Shown here: positions 1-7,628 of the stretch, in pieces
Numbering within the stretch: position 1 is the stretch's first letter
Layout: every line of letters starts with the position of its first letter
Origin: TMED23 sp964639965
GTDB lineage: Bacteria > Pseudomonadota > Alphaproteobacteria > Rhodospirillales > UBA2165
DNA length: 41,501 bases
Direction of reading: 5' to 3'
Assembly (NCBI GenBank): GCA_964639965.1
Contig: CAZXGI010000019.1
Span: forward strand, 1-41,501
The notes under the pieces: generated by a model
What the model was told of the DNA's origin: nothing
What the model saw: the letters and a program-made list of their open reading frames with translations, nothing else
Database searches by the model: none
Program-made: the position numbers and the translations under genes

Positions 1-223
1 ATTAACGTTAAGCTGTGTTTCATATTAATGGTTAATTGGTTTGAATGATAAGAAAGCATTTTGATGAATTGTATTGAATTTGGTATTTAATAGAAAGATA
101 TAGAATTTAATAATATTCCGATTTTACTAGGAATAATAAATTTCAGAAAAAAATAATTTGCAAATACTAATATAGGACTTTTTTCAAGCTTTTGCTATGA
201 AATCTGTCAGTATAAGAAAAAAG

Positions 224-1018
224 CTATCTACTTTCCATGCGTTTTTTGGCGGCGCATCCGAAGGCTTCGTATAATTTTCTTGAGAGTGTGTGTTCCTTCC
301 TTTCAGGATGGTATTCAGTATGCCATTGCACAGCAGCCGCGAAATTTGGGTGTTTGGTAATTCTAATACCTTCGATTACATTATCTTCAGAAATTGCTTC
401 AACAAAAATTCCCTCTCCTAATCTATCTATACCCTGACCATGTAACGTATTTACTAAGATTGTATTCTTTCCTACCATTTTTTCGAATGAACCGCCTAGT
501 GTAAGGTCAACAGAATGACGAAGGGAAAAAATCTCTTCTTCAGTAACCTGGTCTCCTCGTGGCATTCGGTGATCATTTTTCCCAGGTATTTCGTTGATCC
601 GGTAATGTAAAGATCCGCCCATTGCGACATTAATTTCTTGTAAACCTCGGCAAATACCCAGTAGGGGGATCCCAGATTTGATGCAAGCTGGAATGATGCG
701 AAGAACCGTCGCATCTCGTTCTGGATCGATAGGCTCATCTGGAGGAAATGGTCTACCGCCATAGTGATGGGGTTCGATGTTGGCTCTACCACCTGTCAAT
801 AAAATGCCATCAAATCGTTCGAGTAAATCATCGTAATCATATTCACTGCCGAGAGAGGGTATTTGGACAGCAATGCATTTTGAAAATTTATTAACTGATG
901 TTATATAACGTTGGCCGTTAACGTGGGCGGTAAAATTACTGCCAGGAATTTGCATTAGTGATGTAGGTACTCCGATAAGGGGAAGGCGAGCATTTTTTTT
1001 TGTATTTATTTTTTGCAT
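224..1018 (-). CDS. Peptidase C26 / gamma-glutamyl-GABA hydrolase-like amidohydrolase
   Basis: A 264-residue class I glutamine amidotransferase-like protein of the peptidase C26 (PuuD) family. The nucleophile elbow is GICRG with Cys123, and the C-terminal QWHTE supplies His233 and Glu235, so the Cys-His-Glu triad is intact although the usual HPE reads HTE. Family members hydrolyse gamma-glutamyl amides, for example gamma-glutamyl-GABA in putrescine catabolism; relatives in aniline pathways act on gamma-glutamylanilide. No polyamine genes are nearby. It lies 33 bases downstream of the acyl-CoA dehydrogenase on the same strand, so it may be the last gene of the ior-hcr operon. No good ribosome binding site is visible before the ATG. 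Family call is firm; substrate is unknown. Confidence 0.85.
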   Translation of the reverse strand: MQKINTKKNARLPLIGVPTSLMQIPGSNFTAHVNGQRYITSVNKFSKCIAVQIPSLGSEYDYDDLLERFDGILLTGGRANIEPHHYGGRPFPPDEPIDPERDATVLRIIPACIKSGIPLLGICRGLQEINVAMGGSLHYRINEIPGKNDHRMPRGDQVTEEEIFSLRHSVDLTLGGSFEKMVGKNTILVNTLHGQGIDRLGEGIFVEAISEDNVIEGIRITKHPNFAAAVQWHTEYHPERKEHTLSRKLYEAFGCAAKKRMESR

Positions 1019-1051
1019 ATTACGAAATGGTAACAGCCATCTCTTATAGTG

Positions 1052-2236
1052 CTATTCTGCGAAAAAGGCTTGCAGATTTGTTTGGGCTCTTCCCAAGATG
1101 AGAGCATGAACGTCATGGGTTCCTTCATACGTATTAACGGTTTCAAGGTTCATTAGGTGCCTTATAATATGAAACTCATCTACAATGCCGTTGCCTCCGT
1201 GCATATCTCTTGACATTCTAGCTATATCTAAGGCTTTTCCTGCATTATTTCTCTTCATCATCGATATAATTTCAGGAGGACAGCGATTCAGATCCATAAG
1301 TTTTGCAACCTGAAGTACCCCTTGTAGTCCTATTGTAATTTCTGTTTGCATGTCGGCTAGTTTTTTTTGGATAAGCTGATTTGCAGCCAATGGCCGCCCA
1401 AATTGTTTTCGGTCTAGAGTATATTGTCTAGCTGCATGCCAACAAAACTCGGCGGCACCAATTGTCCCCCATGAAATTCCGAAGCGTGCCTTATTAAGGC
1501 AACCAAAAGGCCCTCCAAGACCGGTGGTGTTTGGTAAAATATGATCGCTAGGTACAGAAACATTATCCATTACGATCTCTCCAGTAATCGATGTTCGTAA
1601 TGAAAATTTTCCCTCTATTTTTGGAGTGCTAAGCCCCTCCATACCTTTTTCCAGTATAAAGCCTCTGATGTCACCATCTAATTTAGCCCAAACGATAAAG
1701 ATATCTGCAACGGGGGAATTTGAAATCCACATCTTATTACCAGTTAGAATATATCCATCACCTTTTTGTCGAGCTCGAGTAGTCATTCCACCAGGATCTG
1801 ATCCATGATCAGGCTCGGTTAAGCCGAAGCAGCCAATCCATTCACCGGTTGCAAGCTTTGGTAAATATTTTTTTCGTTGTTTCTCACTGCCGTAGGTGAA
1901 AATTGGGTGCATTACGAGAGAGGACTGGACTGACATCATTGACCGGTAACCCGAGTCTATTCTTTCAATTTCTCGATTAGCTAGTCCATAGCATACATAG
2001 TTAAGGTTGGCGCCGCCATATTCTTCCGGTTGGGTAATACCAAAAAATCCTAGCTCGCCCATTTCATTAAATATTTCCCGATCAAATGTTTCATTTCTAT
2101 TGGCCTCTAGAACTCGAGGCATCAGTTTTTCTTGGGCATAATTGCGTGCCGTGTCTCGAACGAGGCGTTCTTCTTCGTTCAGCTGGTCCTCAAAGAAAAA
2201 TGGGTCATCCCATTGAAATTTTATTTTCTCAGTCAT
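1052..2236 (-). CDS. gcdH: Acyl-CoA dehydrogenase, glutaryl-CoA dehydrogenase type
   Basis: A 394-residue flavoprotein of the acyl-CoA dehydrogenase superfamily. The N-terminal helical domain contains GYRSMMSVQSSLVMHPI, typical of glutaryl-CoA dehydrogenases, the middle domain has GCFGLTEPDHGSDP, and the catalytic base is Glu371 in NTYEGTHDVHALILGRA near the C-terminus. The family oxidatively decarboxylates glutaryl-CoA to crotonyl-CoA and passes electrons to ETF. This is also the shared last step of benzoyl-CoA, lysine and tryptophan degradation, which fits a place 150 bases downstream of the 4-hydroxybenzoyl-CoA reductase genes on the same strand. A modest GAGAC precedes the ATG. Family is certain; the glutaryl-CoA assignment is probable. 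Confidence 0.88.
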   Translation of the reverse strand: MTEKIKFQWDDPFFFEDQLNEEERLVRDTARNYAQEKLMPRVLEANRNETFDREIFNEMGELGFFGITQPEEYGGANLNYVCYGLANREIERIDSGYRSMMSVQSSLVMHPIFTYGSEKQRKKYLPKLATGEWIGCFGLTEPDHGSDPGGMTTRARQKGDGYILTGNKMWISNSPVADIFIVWAKLDGDIRGFILEKGMEGLSTPKIEGKFSLRTSITGEIVMDNVSVPSDHILPNTTGLGGPFGCLNKARFGISWGTIGAAEFCWHAARQYTLDRKQFGRPLAANQLIQKKLADMQTEITIGLQGVLQVAKLMDLNRCPPEIISMMKRNNAGKALDIARMSRDMHGGNGIVDEFHIIRHLMNLETVNTYEGTHDVHALILGRAQTNLQAFFAE

Positions 2237-2386
2237 AATTGTCTCTATATTGTCTCACTAACGGTGGTCAAATAAGTAATTATTTTAAGTCTCTGGCAAT
2301 TTGCAATCAAACACTTAAAAGAATTTTCGGAAAATCATTGCTCCAAGAGTATTTATAATTCTGCAATTAAATTGAGTTAAATAAAC

Positions 2387-3361
2387 TTAAACTGCAAGTT
2401 CCTTTATTAGTTTTTTCGCGACAGCCCCAACAACGCGGCGACGATACCAGGGGGCCACTGTTGTTGTTTTCATTGGCTTAGCTTGCTTACGCACGCTATC
2501 CTGCAAATCGTCTAAGCTTTTTTCGTTTAGAGATTTGCCAATATGCTCATCTGTGCCAGTAATAATTTGAGGAAACGGATTTACACCAGTCAATGCAATT
2601 GAGATTTCTTTAACCTTTTTTTTGTTCATTTTAAGTCGAACAGCTACTCCAGCCAATGGGAAGTCTATAGAGCCCCGAATACGTATTTTTTCATATCGAG
2701 AAGGGGTTCCGGATAGAGACTTGGGCAATTGAACCTTACTAACCAATTCACCGGGGGTCAAAGTCAAGTGATTCATTCCATCATTTCGATACATCTCGGC
2801 TAATGGAATACGCCTTTCACCTTGAGGGCCCAACAGAATGACCTTCGCTTGATATATAAGCATTGCTGGTGCAACATCTCCAGAGAAAGCTGCAAAGCAG
2901 CGTTTCCCCCCAGGTGCTACATGACAAACTTCTCCACGTTCTTTCATACAATAGTCATTGCTTTGGCGCCACCATTCACTTTGATTGTAGAATAAGCACC
3001 TAGTATCGAGGCACAGGTTTCCTCCAAGTGTCCCATACTGCTGGTGGGTGCCACCCGCAACAGATGCGGCAGCTTCTGCGATAGCAGGAAAATTAGACTG
3101 AATTAAGGAATTACTCGTCAACTGGTTCAGCGTTGCTCCCGCTCCTATTTGAAGTCCAGTGCTATTTTCTTTAATTTCTCTGAGTTCAGCGATAGAACTG
3201 AGGTCGATTAAGTTCTTTGGTTGTTCGATTCCCCGACGGACATTAACGATAAGATCTGTTCCACCTGCGACGAATTTAGAATCTGAGTGTTCGCCCAGGA
3301 GTTTTACAGCTTCTTTCGAGCTTATTGGTCGATGGACTTTAAAGTTAGGCATAAATTCCAT
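2387..3361 (-). CDS. hcrB: 4-hydroxybenzoyl-CoA reductase beta (FAD) subunit
   Basis: A 324-residue FAD-binding subunit of the xanthine oxidase family (CO dehydrogenase medium-chain type), with the FAD-binding VAGGTDLIV near residue 31 and GTLGGNLCLDTRC near 110-122. It carries the roughly 40-residue insert that distinguishes 4-hydroxybenzoyl-CoA reductase: Cys122, Cys138, Cys146 and Cys155 are spaced to bind the extra [4Fe-4S] cluster through which low-potential electrons enter. Ordinary CoxM/XdhB proteins, including the one at 28866, lack it. The start ATG overlaps the stop of hcrA by one base (TAATG), so translation is coupled. It should form the (alpha-beta-gamma)2 enzyme with hcrA and hcrC and act in the cytoplasm on an aryl-CoA. 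Confidence 0.92.
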   Translation of the reverse strand: MEFMPNFKVHRPISSKEAVKLLGEHSDSKFVAGGTDLIVNVRRGIEQPKNLIDLSSIAELREIKENSTGLQIGAGATLNQLTSNSLIQSNFPAIAEAAASVAGGTHQQYGTLGGNLCLDTRCLFYNQSEWWRQSNDYCMKERGEVCHVAPGGKRCFAAFSGDVAPAMLIYQAKVILLGPQGERRIPLAEMYRNDGMNHLTLTPGELVSKVQLPKSLSGTPSRYEKIRIRGSIDFPLAGVAVRLKMNKKKVKEISIALTGVNPFPQIITGTDEHIGKSLNEKSLDDLQDSVRKQAKPMKTTTVAPWYRRRVVGAVAKKLIKELAV

Positions 3362-5676
3362 TATCTAGCTGCCTTATGTGTCTTTTGGTAATCTTCAATC
3401 AATTGAAGCAGACGATCGGGGGTAACTGGAAGATCAATTGGTCGAACTCCTATGGCGTCTGCTATTGCATTCGTTAATGCTGGAATAAAAGCAACCAAAG
3501 ACGTCTCGCCAGCTTCTTTTGCTCCAAAAGGTCCATTTGGATCAATACTTTCAATAATTCCAACTTCAATTGGTGGAGACTCAACAATAGTCGGAACTTT
3601 ATAATCAAGCATGCTATTGGTGATACCTAAACCATTAACATATTGTGTACCCTCCGAAATTGCTTGTCCCATTCCCATCCAAACTGAGCCCTCAATCTGT
3701 CCTTCTACAGCTAGTGGGTTTAGAGCTTTGCCAACATCTTGGGCCGCCCAGACCTTTTCCACCTTAATTTCGGCTGTGTCGGGATCAACACTAACTTCGA
3801 CTACTTGAGCGGCATAGGCATAGGCCATGCTGCCGCTGATAGCTCCACCACGATATTTTTTTGTACCCCAAGATTCGGGAAGTGTATCAAAATTACCTTT
3901 AGCCGTAATAGTCCCTGTTCCCTCTAAGGCAACTTGCACAACCTCATTGAAGGTGAGCCCCTCGTCTTGGGTGCCGGCTCGATATACTTCACCGAGGCAC
4001 TCTATATCTTCTGGTTTTACTTCCAATTTACGTGCAGCTGCGTCTATTAGGATATTTTTTAAATTAGTTGCTGCATCGATAGATGCGTTACCCACCATAT
4101 ATGTAACGCGCGAGGAATATGCGCCGTTGTCCTTAGGTGTCAACTTGCTGTCGCTAGTAAGACTTTGGAAACGAGACATATCAAGGCCAAGTGTTTCTGC
4201 TGCACATTGAATTGCCATAGTGGTGGATCCTTGTCCGATCTCAGGGGCCCCTGTTAAAAGCGTAATTGAACCATCCCAGTCGAGTTTTAGGTGAACAGTC
4301 GCATGAGGTTCACCAGTCCAGTTAACCGGTTTTGAAGCACCGCTAGGGTAATGTGCGCAGGCTACTCCGAGGCCTCTATTTACTCCTAATTTCCCCTTTC
4401 GTTTTTTCCAACCACTTTTCTCTTCAACCCAATCGAGACATTCTGGTAGCCCATAAGAATTTATGAACATTTCGTTGAGGGTTTCGTATTTTGGGGCTTT
4501 TAAGAAGTTTCTGCGCCTCAACTCAATTGCATCAATACCCAACTCAATAGCAACTTTATCAAGTAAGTTTTCGAAGGCATATCGCACGTCTGTTGTGCCA
4601 TGACCACGCATAGCACCAGGAGGAGGTGTATTGGTAAGGATTCGCAATCCTTTATAACGAACAGCAGGAAGATGGTACACTCCGAACATCAGGCCGCCAG
4701 CATATAGAATTGTCACGACGCCATAACCGCTATAGGCACCGCCGCGTTGAATTGCTTTAAAATCGACAGCTGTAATTTGGCCATTTTTCTTAACGCCAAT
4801 TTTTATTTCCACGTCTGTTTCTGGACGGCCGCGATGGGTTATAAAAGTTTCCTCACGACTTATTGCGATACGAACTGTGCCTTTTGCAGCGCGGGCGACA
4901 AGAGCACAAATAAGCTCAACATTTAAGCACTCTGTGCGACATCCAAATCCGCCGCCAACAAATGGTTTAATCATGCGGACCTTGCTCTCTTCCATTTTGA
5001 GCGTTTTTGCTAGCATTTTATGCCCATAATATGGGACTTGTGTGCTGGCATGCACTGTCATGAAATCTCTAATAACGTCATACTCTGCAATGGCGGCGTG
5101 TGGCTCGCTCTGGACTTGGGCTACCTCCGCGCAGTTATATGTTTCTTCCATTATTAGATCGGCAGTTGCTAAACCGGCGTCAGTCTCTCCTAAATCAAAA
5201 TCCACTTCTCGTTCGATGTTGCCTTCTCGGTGATCATGTATATTAAGCGAACCTTCTGCCATTGCTTCTTGTGATGTAAAATATGCTGGTAGTTCCTTAT
5301 ACTTGAATTTAATTAGTTCAATTGCTTTTTGAGCGGTTTTAGTGTCAATTGCAGCAACGCATGCTACAGGTTCTCCTTTATAACGGACCTTGTCGCGGGC
5401 GAGAGGATATTCAAACCGTGCGATTGGTAAAACGCCAAAAGGCTCATCAGTCTCGTCACCAGTTATTACTGCTTTTACACCTGGCAATGCTTTTGCTTTC
5501 GAAATGTCAACTTCAATAATCTTGCCATGTGAAATAGGGCTTCGAAAAATACGCCCGACTAGGCAGTCAGCTGGAAAGAAATCAGCAGAGTAAAGTGCCT
5601 TTCCAGAAACTTTTTCAGGACCATCCACTAGTGTTTTGCGAATACCAATCGATTTGGTTGGTTTTATTTCATTCAT
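3361..5676 (-). CDS. hcrA: 4-hydroxybenzoyl-CoA reductase alpha (molybdopterin) subunit
   Basis: A 771-residue molybdopterin-cytosine-dinucleotide binding large subunit of the xanthine oxidase family. The N-terminal a/b hammerhead domain starts near GPEKVSGKALYSADF, the molybdenum region includes PFVGGGFGCR, the AMRGHGTTDVR motif and QGSTTMAIQ, and the conserved active-site Glu724 sits in GAKEAGE. In HBCR this subunit binds 4-hydroxybenzoyl-CoA and reductively removes the para hydroxyl to give benzoyl-CoA. The start ATG overlaps the hcrC stop by four bases (ATGA) and the stop overlaps hcrB by one, so the three subunits are coupled. The HcrB insert supports HBCR rather than an ordinary hydroxylase; the exact para-substituted benzoyl-CoA substrate is inference. 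Confidence 0.9.
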   Translation of the reverse strand: MNEIKPTKSIGIRKTLVDGPEKVSGKALYSADFFPADCLVGRIFRSPISHGKIIEVDISKAKALPGVKAVITGDETDEPFGVLPIARFEYPLARDKVRYKGEPVACVAAIDTKTAQKAIELIKFKYKELPAYFTSQEAMAEGSLNIHDHREGNIEREVDFDLGETDAGLATADLIMEETYNCAEVAQVQSEPHAAIAEYDVIRDFMTVHASTQVPYYGHKMLAKTLKMEESKVRMIKPFVGGGFGCRTECLNVELICALVARAAKGTVRIAISREETFITHRGRPETDVEIKIGVKKNGQITAVDFKAIQRGGAYSGYGVVTILYAGGLMFGVYHLPAVRYKGLRILTNTPPPGAMRGHGTTDVRYAFENLLDKVAIELGIDAIELRRRNFLKAPKYETLNEMFINSYGLPECLDWVEEKSGWKKRKGKLGVNRGLGVACAHYPSGASKPVNWTGEPHATVHLKLDWDGSITLLTGAPEIGQGSTTMAIQCAAETLGLDMSRFQSLTSDSKLTPKDNGAYSSRVTYMVGNASIDAATNLKNILIDAAARKLEVKPEDIECLGEVYRAGTQDEGLTFNEVVQVALEGTGTITAKGNFDTLPESWGTKKYRGGAISGSMAYAYAAQVVEVSVDPDTAEIKVEKVWAAQDVGKALNPLAVEGQIEGSVWMGMGQAISEGTQYVNGLGITNSMLDYKVPTIVESPPIEVGIIESIDPNGPFGAKEAGETSLVAFIPALTNAIADAIGVRPIDLPVTPDRLLQLIEDYQKTHKAAR

Positions 5677-6173
5677 TCCACTTTTTCTTTCAACTTTAAT
5701 TCATTAACTGCAAATTGAACCGATTCAATAATTTTAATGTAGCCGGTACACCGGCAAATATTTGACGCCAGCCCTTGGCGGATTTGTTCCTCGTTTGGTT
5801 CAGGATTTCTTCTTAGTAAACCTTCAGCTGCCATAATCATACCTGGCGTACAAAAACCGCATTGAGCACCTAATTTCTCATGAAAGCCACGCTGAAGGGC
5901 AGAGAGGTGACTCGCTTCTGATAAAGATTCTATGGTTTCGATATTTGTGCTTTGGCAAGTCGCTGCCAAACGCAAGCAAGCATGCTGAGGCACGCCATTT
6001 ATGAGAACTGTGCAGCAACCGCATTCGCCCCCGTCGCAACCGATTTTTGTACCAGTGAGATTGAGTTTCTCACGAAGATAATCTGCTAGAAGCATATTAT
6101 CTGAAACAAAGTCGTCGCGTTCTTTTCCATTTACCTTGCAATTAAGGTGGGTTTTATTTTGGGTTTCATCCAT
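5673..6173 (-). CDS. hcrC: 4-hydroxybenzoyl-CoA reductase gamma (2Fe-2S) subunit
   Basis: A small iron-sulfur subunit of 166 residues. The plant-type ferredoxin domain carries CDGGECGCC (Cys46, Cys51, Cys54) plus Cys66; the C-terminal all-helical [2Fe-2S] domain carries CGFC (Cys105, Cys108) and CRCTGY (Cys140, Cys142). All eight ligands are present. The open frame extends six codons further upstream to an ATG at 6191, but a clear AGGAG lies six bases before the ATG at 6173, inside those codons, so 6173 is preferred. It follows iorB by 20 bases and overlaps hcrA by four. Its role is to relay electrons between the FAD/[4Fe-4S] subunit and the molybdenum site. Confidence 0.92.
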   Translation of the reverse strand: MDETQNKTHLNCKVNGKERDDFVSDNMLLADYLREKLNLTGTKIGCDGGECGCCTVLINGVPQHACLRLAATCQSTNIETIESLSEASHLSALQRGFHEKLGAQCGFCTPGMIMAAEGLLRRNPEPNEEQIRQGLASNICRCTGYIKIIESVQFAVNELKLKEKVE

Positions 6174-6193
6174 AATTATCTCCTCGGACAATC

Positions 6194-7627
6194 CTACATT
6201 GCATCTGGATTGGAGTTAGCGAGTATTATCAACTGATTCACTTCGGCCGCAATTTCTGAATGATTATTTGATAATTTCTTTTCCCAATCTGTAAATAACA
6301 AATCGAGTTTTTTCATTCCTGTTTTTCTTACGTTGCCATAACCTCGGGCTAAGATGGCCAGGTTTGCCGTTTGGCAAGCAAGGTGATAATCGAGAGAACT
6401 AGCCTTAACCACGGCATCTAGCCATTGATCAATTGCTTCTTGCTCTTCAATAAATTGGCTGGTTTTCGATCGCAACGGTTTTAAAACCGATAAAAATTTT
6501 AGCAAGGCAAATCCAAAAGCTGATCCGGTCGGTATATGAAGAGCTACTCCTTTATTGAGAGGTGGTACCAACCAACTCAAGCTTTTTGGTATTACCCCCA
6601 AAGCTTCTTCCCTACCTGGTTTGAAATAATCTGTTAGTTTTAACGGTGTCTTTGGATCAACTTTTAGTTCGCTTCGGATTCTGGAAAGTCGCCCGGGCCG
6701 GGTTTTCAATTGGGCTACACGAATGACATCTTCAAAGCTCATCCAGCGGGCTAAATGTCGCGCCATGTCAGAAGTAAGTTGATGCGTTTGATCTTCATCA
6801 ATATCTAAAATCTTTTTTAAACGCTTAATATACTGTCGGGCATAAGTTCGGTCTTGGTAATCAATTGTTCGAGAAATTCCATGGGAAATAATGTCGTGGG
6901 TGGTCTCTGGGAACTCAGCAATTTCAGGACCGAATTCATCTGGAGCTTTATTAAAAATGTGACTATTATCTTGTTTTTGTGGTTGGATACCTTCCTGTAC
7001 TGCTTTAAACCCAATTTCAAATCCGGCTAGATTGCTAGTAACTGCAACTCCTTTCGCCTCGATAGCGTTTCTACAATCTTTTGGATTTAAAGGAAGAATC
7101 CCGCTACCTATGACAGCACCAAAAGCTATAGAATTTCCTCTAGCTGATGTGCCAACTGAAAGGGCTTCCACATCAAGTTGGATCAATTTTTTTGATGCTT
7201 TTTCAACAGCTTCAATAACTGGGACAACGTCTATGCGCCCATCGCCTGCCGATACTTTTTCTGAGGTAGAATAAACTCGCTCGGTGGTCGTTATAACTGT
7301 GGTGAAGTCTGTAACGAAACCACGCTCTATTGCACGGCCAGCTTCAGTGGGTTCCATTGCAATCATTATATCTAAATCATCTGAACCAGGAAAGAATGTA
7401 AAAATGGGTTTTTCAATTGGATCCCTTTTAGGAAACAACTCAAAGTAATATGTTGTTGCCCCTGTTCGTTGTGCTACGCCTGGCGTTGAAGTGGCTTGTG
7501 CCGGATATCCTCCGTTCTTTGCAGCTGTAACCAACCAATCGATTAATACGCCGCCACCTTGTCCACCAAGTGCGCCAAGCAAGACACAAATTGGGCGAAC
7601 GGTTGAAATATTATTAATTTCGTTCAT
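6194..7627 (-). CDS. iorB: Indolepyruvate:ferredoxin oxidoreductase beta subunit (extended type)
   Basis: A 477-residue protein. Residues 1 to about 205 form the 2-oxoacid:acceptor oxidoreductase gamma-type domain (ALGGQGGGVLIDWL near residue 18). Residues from about 220 on form a helical C-terminal region with GYGNVRKTG near its end, as in the DUF6537 region of long or fused indolepyruvate oxidoreductases; simple archaeal IorB is only about 200 residues. With IorA it oxidatively decarboxylates aryl-pyruvates to aryl-acetyl-CoA, reducing ferredoxin. The start lies one base after the iorA stop and the gene runs straight into hcrC, so Ior and Hcr are expressed together. Substrate could be another 2-oxoacid. 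Confidence 0.88.
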   Translation of the reverse strand: MNEINNISTVRPICVLLGALGGQGGGVLIDWLVTAAKNGGYPAQATSTPGVAQRTGATTYYFELFPKRDPIEKPIFTFFPGSDDLDIMIAMEPTEAGRAIERGFVTDFTTVITTTERVYSTSEKVSAGDGRIDVVPVIEAVEKASKKLIQLDVEALSVGTSARGNSIAFGAVIGSGILPLNPKDCRNAIEAKGVAVTSNLAGFEIGFKAVQEGIQPQKQDNSHIFNKAPDEFGPEIAEFPETTHDIISHGISRTIDYQDRTYARQYIKRLKKILDIDEDQTHQLTSDMARHLARWMSFEDVIRVAQLKTRPGRLSRIRSELKVDPKTPLKLTDYFKPGREEALGVIPKSLSWLVPPLNKGVALHIPTGSAFGFALLKFLSVLKPLRSKTSQFIEEQEAIDQWLDAVVKASSLDYHLACQTANLAILARGYGNVRKTGMKKLDLLFTDWEKKLSNNHSEIAAEVNQLIILANSNPDAM

Positions 7628-7628
7628 T

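Noticed and set aside
1..223. Possible gene or strong regulatory element at the window edge.
   Set aside because: Only AT-rich sequence with stops in all frames and a weak six-pair inverted repeat near 113-136; nothing supportable.
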